Shown here one piece after another: positions 44,000 through 52,614 of a DNA stretch of 57,429 bases (its first letter is position 1; every line of letters starts with the position of its first letter). The stretch comes from Novosphingobium flavum (GTDB taxonomy: Bacteria; Pseudomonadota; Alphaproteobacteria; Sphingomonadales; Sphingomonadaceae): the NCBI RefSeq assembly GCF_014230315.1, contig NZ_JACLAW010000018.1:1-57429 (forward strand), given 5' to 3'. The notes under the pieces are model-generated. The model was given only the letters and a program-made list of their open reading frames with translations. It had not been told where the DNA came from and made no database searches. A program made the position numbers and the translations under genes.

Positions 44000-45712
44000 A
44001 TGGCCACTACGGCTAACCCGACCCGCGACGATTTCGCGGCTCTCCTTGACGAATCGCTCGGCGGCGCCGCCAGCGGCGGCTTTGAAGGCCGCGTCGTCAA
44101 GGGCACTGTCACCGCCATTGAAAACGACAAGGCCGTCATCGACGTGGGCCTGAAGAGCGAGGGCCGCGTTGCCCTGCGCGAATTCGCCATGGCCGGCCAG
44201 CCGCACGGCCTCTCGGTCGGCGACGAAGTCGAAGTCTACGTCGACCGCGTCGAGAACGCTGACGGCGAAGCCATGCTCAGCCGCGACCGCGCCCGCCGCG
44301 AAGCCGCCTGGGACAAGCTCGAGAACGAATTCGGCGAAGGCAAGCGCGTCGAAGGCGTGATCTTCGGCCGCGTGAAGGGCGGCTTCACCGTCGACCTCGA
44401 CGGCGCCGTGGCCTTCCTCCCCGGCTCGCAGGTCGATATCCGCCCGGTCCGCGACGTGACCCCGCTGATGGATATCCCGCAGCCGTTCCAGATCCTCAAG
44501 ATGGACCGCCGCCGCGGCAACATCGTCGTCTCACGCCGCGCGGTGCTGGAAGAAACCCGCGCCGAACAGCGCTCGGGCCTGATCCAGAACCTCGCCGAAG
44601 GCCAGATCATCGACGGCGTCGTCAAGAACATCACCGACTACGGTGCGTTCGTGGACCTCGGCGGCATCGACGGCCTGCTCCATGTCACCGACATGAGCTA
44701 CAAGCGCGTCAACCACCCGTCGGAAGTGATCTCGATCGGCGACACCGTTCGCGTCCAGATCGTCCGCATCAACCAGGACACGCAGCGCATCAGCCTCGGC
44801 ATGAAGCAGCTGGAAAGCGATCCGTGGGATGGCGTTGCCGCCAAGTACCCGGTTGGCGCCAAGCTGCGCGGCACCGTGACCAACATCACCGAATACGGCG
44901 CCTTCGTTGAACTCGAACCGGGCATCGAAGGCCTGGTCCACGTCAGCGAAATGAGCTGGACCAAGAAGAACGTCCACCCGGGCAAGATCGTCTCGACCTC
45001 GCAGGAAGTCGACGTGATGGTGCTCGAAGTCGACAGCGACAAGCGCCGCATCAGCCTCGGCCTCAAGCAGGCCCAGCAGAACCCCTGGGAAGCCTTCGCC
45101 GAGAAGCACCCGGTCGGTTCGGTCGTGGAAGGCGAAGTCAAGAACGCCACCGAGTTCGGCCTGTTCATCGGCCTCGACGGCGACGTCGACGGCATGGTCC
45201 ACATGTCGGACATCGCCTGGGGCATCTCGGGCGAGGACGCGCTGGCCCTGCACCGCAAGGGCGAGCAGGTCTCGGCCGTCGTGCTCGACGTCGACGTCGA
45301 CAAGGAGCGCATCAGCCTCGGCATGAAGCAGCTTGAAAAGGGCGCCCCGGCTGCCGGCGGCACCTCGGCCAGCTCGGCCGGCTCGCTGCGCCGCGGCGAA
45401 ACCGTCACCGTCACGGTCCTCGAAGTCCGCGATGGCGGTCTCGAAGTCCAGGCCGGCGAAGACGGCGCGACCGGCTTCATCAAGCGTTCGGACCTCGGCC
45501 GCGACCGCGACGAGCAGCGTCCGGACCGCTTCCAGGTCGGCCAGAAGATCGACGCCATGGTCACCGGCTTCGATCGTTCGAAGAAGCCGAACTTCTCGAT
45601 CAAGGCTCGTCAGCTGGCCGAAGAGAAGGAAGCCGTGGAACAGTACGGTTCGTCGGATGCCGGCGCTTCGCTGGGCGACATCCTCGGCGCCGCACTGAAG
45701 GCGAAGCAGTAA
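44000..45712 (+). CDS. rpsA: 30S ribosomal protein S1
   Basis: 570 residues from ATG 44000, with TAAGGAAA upstream. Six S1/OB repeats are recognisable: for example GRVVKGTVTAIENDKAVIDV, VVKNITDYGAFVDLGGIDGL, GTVTNITEYGAFVELEPGIE and VKNATEFGLFIGLDGDVDG. Repeats three to five are the mRNA-binding ones in E. coli. S1 unwinds and holds mRNA on the 30S subunit. Codon use is strongly biased, as expected for a highly expressed gene. A good terminator follows. Confidence 0.98.
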   Translation: MATTANPTRDDFAALLDESLGGAASGGFEGRVVKGTVTAIENDKAVIDVGLKSEGRVALREFAMAGQPHGLSVGDEVEVYVDRVENADGEAMLSRDRARREAAWDKLENEFGEGKRVEGVIFGRVKGGFTVDLDGAVAFLPGSQVDIRPVRDVTPLMDIPQPFQILKMDRRRGNIVVSRRAVLEETRAEQRSGLIQNLAEGQIIDGVVKNITDYGAFVDLGGIDGLLHVTDMSYKRVNHPSEVISIGDTVRVQIVRINQDTQRISLGMKQLESDPWDGVAAKYPVGAKLRGTVTNITEYGAFVELEPGIEGLVHVSEMSWTKKNVHPGKIVSTSQEVDVMVLEVDSDKRRISLGLKQAQQNPWEAFAEKHPVGSVVEGEVKNATEFGLFIGLDGDVDGMVHMSDIAWGISGEDALALHRKGEQVSAVVLDVDVDKERISLGMKQLEKGAPAAGGTSASSAGSLRRGETVTVTVLEVRDGGLEVQAGEDGATGFIKRSDLGRDRDEQRPDRFQVGQKIDAMVTGFDRSKKPNFSIKARQLAEEKEAVEQYGSSDAGASLGDILGAALKAKQ

Positions 45713-45744
45713 GCTTCACCTTTCGGCCAAGGCCGCAGGACAAG

Positions 45745-45780
45745 GCCCGCCCGGTCAACCGACCGGGCGGGCTTTTCCTT
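45745..45780 (+). terminator. Rho-independent terminator of rpsA
   Basis: GCCCGCCCGGTC and GACCGGGCGGGC pair perfectly around AACC, followed by TTTTCCTTTT, 32 bases after the stop. Confidence 0.95.
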
Positions 45781-45824
45781 TTCCGGCACCGGGCCTAGAA
45801 CGTGCCCGAGAGGAAGGCACACCG

Positions 45825-46586
45825 ATGCTCGAAGTCCACCAGTTCCCTTGCCTGTCAGACAATTACGGTTACCTGCTGCACGATCCCGTCAGCGGCGAGA
45901 CCGCCTGCATCGATACGCCCGACGCCGAGGCCTACCTGCGCGAGGCAGCACACAAAGGCTGGCAGATCACCCAGATCTGGAACACCCACTGGCACCATGA
46001 TCACGCCGGCGGCAACGAGGCGATCAAGGCCGCCACCGGCTGCACGGTGATCGCTCCGGCCGCCGAAGCTGACAAGATCGCCGCGATCGACCGCGTCGTG
46101 CGCCACGGCGACGCGGTCGCGCTCGGGGCATGGGAAGCCGATGTGATCGACGTCGGCGGCCATACCATGGGCCACATCGCCTATCATGTGCCCGAGGCGG
46201 CCATGGCCTTCGTGGGCGACAGCATTTTCGCACTCGGCTGCGGCCGGATGTTCGAGGGCACGGCCGAACAGTTCTGGGCCAGCCTGTGCCGGATCAAGGC
46301 CCTTCCGCTCGACACAATGCTCTATTGCGCGCACGAATATACCGCCTCGAACGCCAAGTTCGCGCTGCACGCCGATCCCGACAACACCGCCCTGGCCTCC
46401 TATGCCGCCGACGTGTTCCAGCGCCGCGAACGCGGCAAGTGGACCGTGCCGACCACCGTGGCGCGGGAAATCAAGACCAACCCGTTCCTGCGAGCCGACG
46501 ATCCGGCGATTCGCGCCCGCTGGGGCGGCGGCGATGCCGTCCACACTTTTGCCGCCCTGCGCGAAGCCAAGAACACCTTCGGCTGA
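45825..46586 (+). CDS. gloB: Hydroxyacylglutathione hydrolase (glyoxalase II)
   Basis: 253 residues. THWHHDHAGGN is the metallo-beta-lactamase metal motif; further ligands lie in GGHTMGHIAYH, FVGDSIFALGCGRMFEG and YCAHEYT. The C-terminal helical domain that binds glutathione is present (REIKTNPFLR). It hydrolyses S-lactoylglutathione in methylglyoxal detoxification. GAGAGGAAGG precedes the start. Confidence 0.95.
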   Translation: MLEVHQFPCLSDNYGYLLHDPVSGETACIDTPDAEAYLREAAHKGWQITQIWNTHWHHDHAGGNEAIKAATGCTVIAPAAEADKIAAIDRVVRHGDAVALGAWEADVIDVGGHTMGHIAYHVPEAAMAFVGDSIFALGCGRMFEGTAEQFWASLCRIKALPLDTMLYCAHEYTASNAKFALHADPDNTALASYAADVFQRRERGKWTVPTTVAREIKTNPFLRADDPAIRARWGGGDAVHTFAALREAKNTFG

Positions 46587-46683
46587 GCCTGTCCAATCGG
46601 GCGGGGTTTCCTTCCTCGGCAATCCGCCCTAGCATTGCGACCGGTCGCACGTTTGACCCATCAGGGGCACAAGGAGGAAAGGC

Positions 46684-46989
46684 ATGGCTGTGATCCGCAC
46701 GATCGTGTGGGTGGTGTTGCTCATCGCCCTCCTGCTGTTCTCGCTGAACAACTGGACGACGGTGACGGTGAAGATCTGGGAGGATCTCGTCTGGGAAACC
46801 CGCCTTCCCGCACTGGTGATCATCTCGTTCCTGCTCGGCCTCGTGCCGATGTGGGTTCTGCGCGCAACCGGCCGCTGGCGGATGCAGCGGCGGATCAACG
46901 CGCTTGAAGCCGCGTCCCGCCAGCCTTCCGCGGCACTGACCTCGACCCAGCTCGATGCCGCCCCGGCGTCAGAGCCTGCCAGCGACTGA
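46684..46989 (+). CDS. LapA-family (DUF1049) small membrane protein
   Basis: 101 residues with two hydrophobic helices (VWVVLLIALLLFSLNNW and ALVIISFLLGLVPMWVL), then a basic region RWRMQRRIN and a Ser/Thr/Ala tail. This is the LapA/YciS layout; in E. coli LapA works with LapB on LPS assembly, and it is also often next to pyrF, as here (start 14 bp downstream). AAGGAGG gives a strong ribosome site. Confidence 0.85.
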   Translation: MAVIRTIVWVVLLIALLLFSLNNWTTVTVKIWEDLVWETRLPALVIISFLLGLVPMWVLRATGRWRMQRRINALEAASRQPSAALTSTQLDAAPASEPASD

Positions 46990-47002
46990 ACGAAAAGACC
47001 CG

Positions 47003-47689
47003 ATGAATCCGATCTATCTCGCTCTCGATCTTCCCCGCCTCGATGCTGCGGTGGCCCTCGCCCAGAAGGTGAAGGGTCATGTCGGCGGCCTCAAGCTCGG
47101 CCTCGAATTCTTCTGCGCTCACGGCCACCACGGGGTGCATGAAGTGGCGAAGGTCGGCCTGCCGATCTTCCTCGACCTCAAGCTGCACGACATTCCCAAC
47201 ACCGTGGCGGGAGCCATGCAGTCGATCCACGTCCTCGAACCGGCAATCGTCACGATCCACGCCGCGGGCGGCCGGGCGATGATGGAAGATGCCAAGGCGG
47301 CGGCGGGCGAGAACTGTAAGGTCGTTGCGGTTACCGTGCTGACCAGTCTCGACGGCAGTGACCTGTCGGCCACCGGTATCGGCAGCTCGGCTCATGATCA
47401 GGTCCTCCGGCTGACCGACCTTGCCGCCGAAGCCGGGCTCGACGGGATCGTCTGCTCGGGCCACGAAGTGGCCCAGGTCCACAAGCGCTGGAAGAACGGC
47501 TACTTCGTCGTCCCCGGCCTGCGCCCCGCCGAAGCCTCGCCCAATGGAATTGGGGGGGGTGACCAGAAGCGCACCATGACCCCGCGCGCCGCGCGCGATG
47601 CCGGGGCCAGCGTGCTGGTGATCGGCCGCCCGATCAGCCGCGCCGAAGACCCGGTCGCCGCCGCCCGCGCCATCGAAGGCACGCTTTGA
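47003..47689 (+). CDS. pyrF: Orotidine 5'-phosphate decarboxylase
   Basis: 228 residues. YLALDLP opens the barrel, FLDLKLHDIPNT has the catalytic Lys-Asp-Asp, and VVPGLRP plus GRPISRAEDP form the phosphate site. It makes UMP. The gene contains an uninterrupted run of eight G (47552-47559) coding GlyGlyGly in the phosphate-site loop. The stop overlaps the GNAT gene (TTGA). Confidence 0.97.
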   Translation: MNPIYLALDLPRLDAAVALAQKVKGHVGGLKLGLEFFCAHGHHGVHEVAKVGLPIFLDLKLHDIPNTVAGAMQSIHVLEPAIVTIHAAGGRAMMEDAKAAAGENCKVVAVTVLTSLDGSDLSATGIGSSAHDQVLRLTDLAAEAGLDGIVCSGHEVAQVHKRWKNGYFVVPGLRPAEASPNGIGGGDQKRTMTPRAARDAGASVLVIGRPISRAEDPVAAARAIEGTL

Positions 47690-48201
47690 GCCAAGTGCTG
47701 TTTCGCCGGGCCGCGGTGCGGGACCTGCCCGCGCTGCGCGATCTGGTCGAAGGCACTTACCGGGGCGAGCGCGCCCGCGCCGGCTGGACTCACGAGGCCG
47801 ATCTCCTCTCGGGCGAACGCACGTCCGATGTCGAACTCGCCGCCGTCCTCGCCAACCCGGCCCAGGCAATGCTCGTCGCCGAACAGGACGGCGCGGTCAT
47901 CGGCACCGTCACCATCACCCGCGCCGCGCCGGGGAAGGCCTATCTCGGCATGCTCTCTGTCGCGCCGCAGCGACAGGCCGGCGGTCTCGGCCGCGCCCTG
48001 ATCGCAGCGGCGGAGGGCGAGGCCGTGCGCTGCTTCGGCTCAAACGTCATGGAAATGACCGTGATCGACCGCCGCGCCGAACTCATCGCCTGGTACGAAC
48101 GCCGCGGCTATCGCCGCACCGGCGAGACCCGGCCCTTCCCCTATGTGCCGGCCGCGCCGGCCGACTTCGCAATGGTCGTGCTGGAACGGGCGCTGACCTG
48201 A
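47686..48201 (+). CDS. GNAT-family N-acetyltransferase
   Basis: 171 residues from TTG 47686, overlapping the pyrF stop, or 168 from GTG 47695. The acetyl-CoA site is YLGMLSVAPQRQAGGLGRAL, the usual V-x-P-x-x-Q-x-x-G-x-G-x-A pattern, followed by MEMTVIDRRAELIAWYERRGY. The substrate is unknown. Translational coupling to pyrF is likely but does not reveal function. Confidence 0.85.
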   Translation: MSQVLFRRAAVRDLPALRDLVEGTYRGERARAGWTHEADLLSGERTSDVELAAVLANPAQAMLVAEQDGAVIGTVTITRAAPGKAYLGMLSVAPQRQAGGLGRALIAAAEGEAVRCFGSNVMEMTVIDRRAELIAWYERRGYRRTGETRPFPYVPAAPADFAMVVLERALT

Positions 48202-48283
48202 ACGGTTCACGGGCTGTGCGGTTCAGCGCGGCGCAAGGGCCCGGCGCGCATTCAGGGGGCCGACAGAACGGGAGCTGGATACG

Positions 48284-49051
48284 ATGAACCGCAAATGCCT
48301 TCCCCTCGCGGCGCCGCTTGCCGCCGCCTTGGCCGCGCTTGCCCTGCCTGCCTCCGCTTCGGCCCAGCAGGTCACTCCGGTGCTCGGCGCGAACGGGACC
48401 CTGCTCTCGGTCTCTGCCGAGGGCCGCGCCGCCCGCGCGCCGGACCTCGCCACTTTCAACGCCGGGGTGGTCAGCCAGGGCAAGACCGCATCCGAGGCCC
48501 TCACCGCCAATTCCGCCGCCATGACCCGGGTCATCGCCGCGCTCAAGCGCGCCGGGATCGCCGACCGTGACATCCAGACCAGCAACCTTTCGCTCAGCCC
48601 CATCTACCAGCCGCAGCGCAGCCTGCCCGACGGCACGATCGACCCGCCCCAGCCGCGCATCACCGGCTACCAGACCAATAACCAGGTTTCGGTCCGTCAG
48701 CGCAATCTGGCCGACTATGGCAAGGTGATCGACACGCTCGTCAGCGCCGGCGCCAACCAGGTCAACGGCCCCGCCTTCGAGGTGGAGCAGCCGGACGCCG
48801 CGCTCGACGAAGCCCGCGTTTCGGCCATGGCCAAGGCCCGCGCCCGCGCCGAACTCTACGCCAAGGCGGCGGGCCTGCGCGTCGCGCGCATCCTCTCGAT
48901 CAGCGAGAACGGCGGCTGGGCGCCCCCGCCCCAGCCAGTGATGTACCGCATGGCCGCAATGGAGGCCGCCGCCCCGTCCGCGCCCGTACAGTCAGGCGAG
49001 TTACAGCTCAACATGACGGTCTCGGTCCAGTTCGAGCTGCTCCCGCAATAA
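48284..49051 (+). CDS. SIMPL-domain (DUF541) periplasmic protein
   Basis: 255 residues. A clear signal peptide (PLAAALAALALPASASA) precedes the SIMPL fold: LSVSAEGRAARAPDLATFNA, GIADRDIQTSNLSLSPIY and GYQTNNQVSVRQR are typical. The C-terminal strand ends MTVSVQFELLPQ. Related proteins (YggE, BP26) are periplasmic with a loose link to oxidative stress. It appears monocistronic. Confidence 0.88.
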   Translation: MNRKCLPLAAPLAAALAALALPASASAQQVTPVLGANGTLLSVSAEGRAARAPDLATFNAGVVSQGKTASEALTANSAAMTRVIAALKRAGIADRDIQTSNLSLSPIYQPQRSLPDGTIDPPQPRITGYQTNNQVSVRQRNLADYGKVIDTLVSAGANQVNGPAFEVEQPDAALDEARVSAMAKARARAELYAKAAGLRVARILSISENGGWAPPPQPVMYRMAAMEAAAPSAPVQSGELQLNMTVSVQFELLPQ

Positions 49052-49087
49052 GGTTCCGCTCTCGACCGAGCCGACAAATCGGCCAGC

Positions 49088-49118
49088 GTCATTCCGATTC
49101 AAATTGAACCGGAATGAC
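49088..49118. other. 31-bp near-perfect palindrome upstream of trpF
   Basis: Arms GTCATTCCG and CGGAATGAC flank TTCAAATTGAA, which is itself palindromic; only one opposed pair (A/C) breaks symmetry. The centre is a single base, so an operator-like dyad is as plausible as an RNA hairpin. A second hairpin, CCGGATG/CATCCGG (49155-49172), lies nearer the trpF start. Confidence 0.7.
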
Positions 49119-49199
49119 CCTGGATATTCTGTGTCGATCGCAATTTCCGAGTCGCCGGATGTTTCCATCCGGCTCGAAATCACTCTAAGGGCAGATCGC

Positions 49200-49838
49200 A
49201 TGTCCGGCCCCAGGATCAAGATCTGCGGCATATCCACTGCCGAATCGCTCAGCGCGATCATCGCCGCGCGGGCGGACTATTGCGGCTTCGTGTTCTTTCC
49301 CCGCTCCCCGCGCCACGTCTCTCTGGAGCAGGTTGCCGCGCTGGCCGACCGGGCGGAGGGCCGCATCGCCCGGGTCGGCCTGTTCGTCGATGCCGATGAC
49401 CTCGTGCTGGAACAGGCCGTCGCCGCCGCCCGGCTCGACGCGCTGCAGCTTCACGGCGACGAAAGCCCCGAGCGGGCGGCCGAACTGCGGGCCCGCTTTG
49501 TCCTGCCGGTGTGGAAGGCGATACCCGTCGCCGCGCCTGGCGATGTCGAACGTGCCGAGCGTTATCGCGGCGCGGTCGACCTCGTGCTGTTCGATGCCAA
49601 GACCCCGAAGGGCGCGCTGCCCGGCGGAATGGGCCTGTCGTTCGACTGGTCGCTGCTTTCCGCCTGGAAGGACCGCGCGCCGTGGGGCCTCGCCGGCGGC
49701 CTCAATCCCAGCAACGTGGCCGAGGCGGCGGCGCTTACCCGCGCCCCGCTGGTCGACACCTCGTCGGGCGTTGAAAGCGCGCCCGGGGTGAAGGACGAGG
49801 CCCTGATCGCCGCCTTCTGCGCCGCCGCGCGCGCATAG
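49200..49838 (+). CDS. trpF: Phosphoribosylanthranilate isomerase
   Basis: 212 residues from ATG 49200 (AAGGGC upstream); a longer frame upstream covers the palindrome and is not conserved-looking. KICGIS carries the catalytic Cys, QLHGDE and VLFDAKTPK follow, and GGLNPSNVAEA plus VDTSSGVE form the phosphate site. It isomerises phosphoribosylanthranilate in tryptophan synthesis. In relatives it usually leads straight into trpB; here a reverse-strand gene separates them. Confidence 0.97.
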   Translation: MSGPRIKICGISTAESLSAIIAARADYCGFVFFPRSPRHVSLEQVAALADRAEGRIARVGLFVDADDLVLEQAVAAARLDALQLHGDESPERAAELRARFVLPVWKAIPVAAPGDVERAERYRGAVDLVLFDAKTPKGALPGGMGLSFDWSLLSAWKDRAPWGLAGGLNPSNVAEAAALTRAPLVDTSSGVESAPGVKDEALIAAFCAAARA

Positions 49839-49872
49839 AAAAAGGGCGGCCCGTTGCCGGACCGCCCCTTTC
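49839..49872. terminator. Bidirectional terminator between trpF and the outer-membrane protein gene
   Basis: AAAAAGGGCGG on the left and CCGCCCCTTT on the right form the stem, with A and T tracts on either side. It starts right after the trpF stop and 18 bases past the stop of the convergent gene. Confidence 0.85.
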
Positions 49873-49890
49873 CCTGTTCGTGATCGGCGA

Positions 49891-50355
49891 TCAGAACTTG
49901 ACGCCGACGCCCGCCATCACCGCGTCCGCGTCAGCGTTGCGGTCAGCGAAGTAGTGGCGGTATTCGGCCTTGCCGTAGAGCATCGGGCCGAGCGGGAGTT
50001 CCGCACCGACGCCGGCGTGCCAATGGCCGTCGCACACGTCGCAGAACTCGGTGGTGTAACCGCCGGCAGCATAGACCTTGGTGGTGGCCAGATGGGTGCC
50101 GAGCCGGCCGGTGAAGCCCCAACCCACCTTAGTGTTCGACGTCAGGATCTTGTCGGCCGACACTTCCACGCCGCTGAACAGAGCGGGGCCGAGGTCGAAG
50201 TCGTAACCACCGGCAATGCCGGTGATGGCTTCGCTGTCACCGCCGCCCCAGATCACGCCAGCGCGCGCTTCGGCGCGGGTCTCATTGGCGAGAGCGGGGG
50301 TCGCAGCGGCGCCGAAAGCGGCGACGGCGAGCAGCGGAAGGACAAACTTGCGCAT
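49891..50355 (-). CDS. Small outer-membrane beta-barrel protein
   Basis: 154 residues. A signal peptide (FVLPLLAVAAFGAAATPALA) precedes alternating strands rich in Gly and aromatics (GIAGGYDFDLG, GWGFTGRLGTHL, LYGKAEYRHYFADRN) and a final VMAGVGVKF ending in Phe, the outer-membrane insertion signal. It fits the eight-stranded opacity/OmpX-like class. One CxxC (FCDVCDG) in a loop is unusual. CAGGAG precedes the start. Function unknown. Confidence 0.8.
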   Translation of the reverse strand: MRKFVLPLLAVAAFGAAATPALANETRAEARAGVIWGGGDSEAITGIAGGYDFDLGPALFSGVEVSADKILTSNTKVGWGFTGRLGTHLATTKVYAAGGYTTEFCDVCDGHWHAGVGAELPLGPMLYGKAEYRHYFADRNADADAVMAGVGVKF

Positions 50356-50460
50356 GATACACTCCTGTAAACGCGTTCCTCATTGGGGCGGGGGGGCCGC
50401 CCGGGAACAGGGGCGGGTTAGGCCGCGAAAACTGTCAGGTCGATGAACGGAATCAGGTGT

Positions 50461-50507
50461 TTAACGCGGTAACCACATCAATGTGATATAAATGCAACAT
50501 GCGTGTT
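50461..50507. promoter_or_regulatory. Candidate divergent promoter/operator region before trpB
   Basis: AT-rich stretch with TTAACG and GATATA/TATAAA (50485-50492), and two short palindromes: CACATCAATGTG (50474-50485) and AACATGCGTGTT (50496-50507). It lies between the outer-membrane gene and trpB, starting 72 bases before the trpB ATG. No Trp-rich leader peptide was seen, so attenuation is not supported. Confidence 0.35.
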
Positions 50508-50578
50508 ACAATTCTGCACAGAGCCTGAACGCCGCGCGAATCTGGACAATCCGCGAGCCATCTGCCAAGCGCCGGGGC

Positions 50579-51817
50579 ATGACTGCAACGAGCCCCAACA
50601 GCTTCCGCACCCAGCCTGACGAGCGCGGCCACTTCGGTCAGTTCGGCGGCCGCTATGTCGCGGAAACGCTGATGCCGCTGATCCTCGATCTCGAGAAGGA
50701 ATACCGTGCGGCCAAGGCCGACCCGGCGTTCAAGGCCGAGTTCGACGACCTGATGGAGCATTATGTCGGCCGCCCGAGCCCGCTCTACTTCGCGCCGCGG
50801 CTGACCGAGCATTTCCGCGCCCTCGCCCCGGCCGGGAAAGGCCCGAAGATCTACTTCAAGCGCGAGGAACTGAACCACACCGGCGCGCACAAGATCAACA
50901 ACTGCATCGGCCAGATCCTGCTCGCGATCCGCATGGGCAAGACCCGGATTATCGCCGAAACCGGCGCGGGCCAGCATGGGGTTGCCACGGCCACGGTCTG
51001 CGCGCGCTTCGGCCTGCCTTGCGTGATCTACATGGGCGCGCTCGACGTGGAGCGGCAGAAGCCCAACGTGTTCCGGATGAAGCTGCTGGGGGCCGAGGTC
51101 GTCCCGGTGGAATCGGGCGCCAGGACGCTGAAGGACGCGATGAACGACGCGCTGCGCGACTGGGTCGCCAATGTCCACGACACGTTCTACATCATTGGCA
51201 CGGCCGCCGGCCCGCACCCCTATCCGGAGCTGGTGCGCGATTTCCAGTCGGTGATCGGCACCGAGACCCGCGCCCAGATCCTCAAGGCCGAAGGGCGCCT
51301 GCCCGACCTGCTGATCGCCGCGGTCGGCGGCGGCTCGAATGCCATCGGCCTGTTCCACCCCTTCCTCGACGATGCCGAAGTGGCGATGATCGGGGTCGAG
51401 GCAGCCGGCTACGGGATCGACAGCGGCCAGCACGCGGCCAGCCTGACCGGCGGGAAGCCCGGCATCCTCCACGGCAACAAGACCTACCTGTTGCAGGACG
51501 AGGACGGCCAGATCACCGAGGCCCACTCGATCAGCGCCGGGCTGGACTATCCGGGGATCGGCCCCGAACACTCCTGGCTGCACGAGATCAAGCGTGTCCG
51601 CTATGTTCCGGTGACAGATAGCGAGGCGCTCGAGGCCTTCCAGCTCTGTTGCCAGCTCGAAGGGATCATCCCCGCGCTGGAAAGCGCCCACGCGCTCGCC
51701 GCCCTCCCGTTGGCCACAAGCGAGCTGGACGAGGACAAGATCATCGTCGTCAACGTCTCGGGCCGGGGTGACAAGGACATCTTCACCGTCGCACAGCACC
51801 TGGGGTTCGAGCTGTGA
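50579..51817 (+). CDS. trpB: Tryptophan synthase beta subunit
   Basis: 412 residues from ATG 50579. FGQFGGRYVAETLMP is the N-terminus, HTGAHKINNC holds the PLP Lys, AETGAGQHGVA the substrate site, and GGGSNAIG the phosphate cup. It condenses indole with serine. It overlaps trpA by four bases (GTGA) and heads trpB-trpA-accD-folC. Confidence 0.98.
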   Translation: MTATSPNSFRTQPDERGHFGQFGGRYVAETLMPLILDLEKEYRAAKADPAFKAEFDDLMEHYVGRPSPLYFAPRLTEHFRALAPAGKGPKIYFKREELNHTGAHKINNCIGQILLAIRMGKTRIIAETGAGQHGVATATVCARFGLPCVIYMGALDVERQKPNVFRMKLLGAEVVPVESGARTLKDAMNDALRDWVANVHDTFYIIGTAAGPHPYPELVRDFQSVIGTETRAQILKAEGRLPDLLIAAVGGGSNAIGLFHPFLDDAEVAMIGVEAAGYGIDSGQHAASLTGGKPGILHGNKTYLLQDEDGQITEAHSISAGLDYPGIGPEHSWLHEIKRVRYVPVTDSEALEAFQLCCQLEGIIPALESAHALAALPLATSELDEDKIIVVNVSGRGDKDIFTVAQHLGFEL

Positions 51818-52614
51818 GCCGCATCGCCAAGGCCTTCGCCAAGGGCCGCCCAGCCCTCGTCACCTTCGTCACCGGCGGTGATCCTGAGCCCGGCGCCACG
51901 GCCGCGATTCTCGACGCCCTCGTCGAAGGCGGGGCCGACGTGATTGAGCTGGGCATGCCCTTCACCGATCCGATGGCCGATGGCCCGGCGATCCAGGCCG
52001 CCAACCTGCGCTCGCTCGGCGCGGGTACGAAGACGGCCGACATCTTCGCCATTGCCGCTGCATTCCGCGCGCGCCATGCGGAAGTGCCGTTGGTCCTGAT
52101 GGGCTATGCCAACCCGATGACCGTGCGCGGCCCCGAATGGTTCGCAGCAGAGTGCGCCAGGGCCGGGGTCGACGGGGTGATCTGCGTCGATATCCCCTCC
52201 GAAGAAGACGGCGAGCTTGGCCCGGCCCTGCGCGCTGCCGGTGTGGACCTGATCCGCCTCGCCACGCCGACAACTGACGACGCGCGCCTGCCCGCCGTTC
52301 TCGCCGGCTCGGGCGGTTTCCTCTACTATGTCTCGGTTGCCGGGATCACCGGCAAACAGCAGGCTGCGCTCGCCTCGATCGAGCAGGCCGTCGCCCGCCT
52401 CAAGGCCGGGACCGACCTGCCCGTCGCCGTCGGTTTTGGCGTGCGCACGCCCGAGCAGGCCGCCGCCATTGCCGCCCATGCCGATGGCGTGGTTGTCGGC
52501 TCAGCCCTTGTCGATCTCGTCGCGCAGCATGGCACCGAAGCTGCTGGCCCGGTGAAGGAACTCACCGCAGCCCTCTCGCAAGCCATCCGCGAATCCCGTA
52601 AGGCCCCCGCATGA
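51814..52614 (+). CDS. trpA: Tryptophan synthase alpha subunit
   Basis: 266 residues from GTG 51814. ELGMPFTDPMADGP has both catalytic acids, and GFGVRTPEQAA and GVVVGSALV the phosphate loops. It releases indole from indole-3-glycerol phosphate and channels it to TrpB. It overlaps accD by four bases. Confidence 0.98.
   Translation: MSRIAKAFAKGRPALVTFVTGGDPEPGATAAILDALVEGGADVIELGMPFTDPMADGPAIQAANLRSLGAGTKTADIFAIAAAFRARHAEVPLVLMGYANPMTVRGPEWFAAECARAGVDGVICVDIPSEEDGELGPALRAAGVDLIRLATPTTDDARLPAVLAGSGGFLYYVSVAGITGKQQAALASIEQAVARLKAGTDLPVAVGFGVRTPEQAAAIAAHADGVVVGSALVDLVAQHGTEAAGPVKELTAALSQAIRESRKAPA

Noticed and set aside
49104..49199. Extended N-terminus for trpF
   Set aside because: It would translate part of the palindrome and hairpin; ATG 49200 starts right before the conserved KICGI motif.
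50356..50578. Trp attenuator before trpB
   Set aside because: No short leader peptide with Trp codons and no competing hairpins with a T tract were found.
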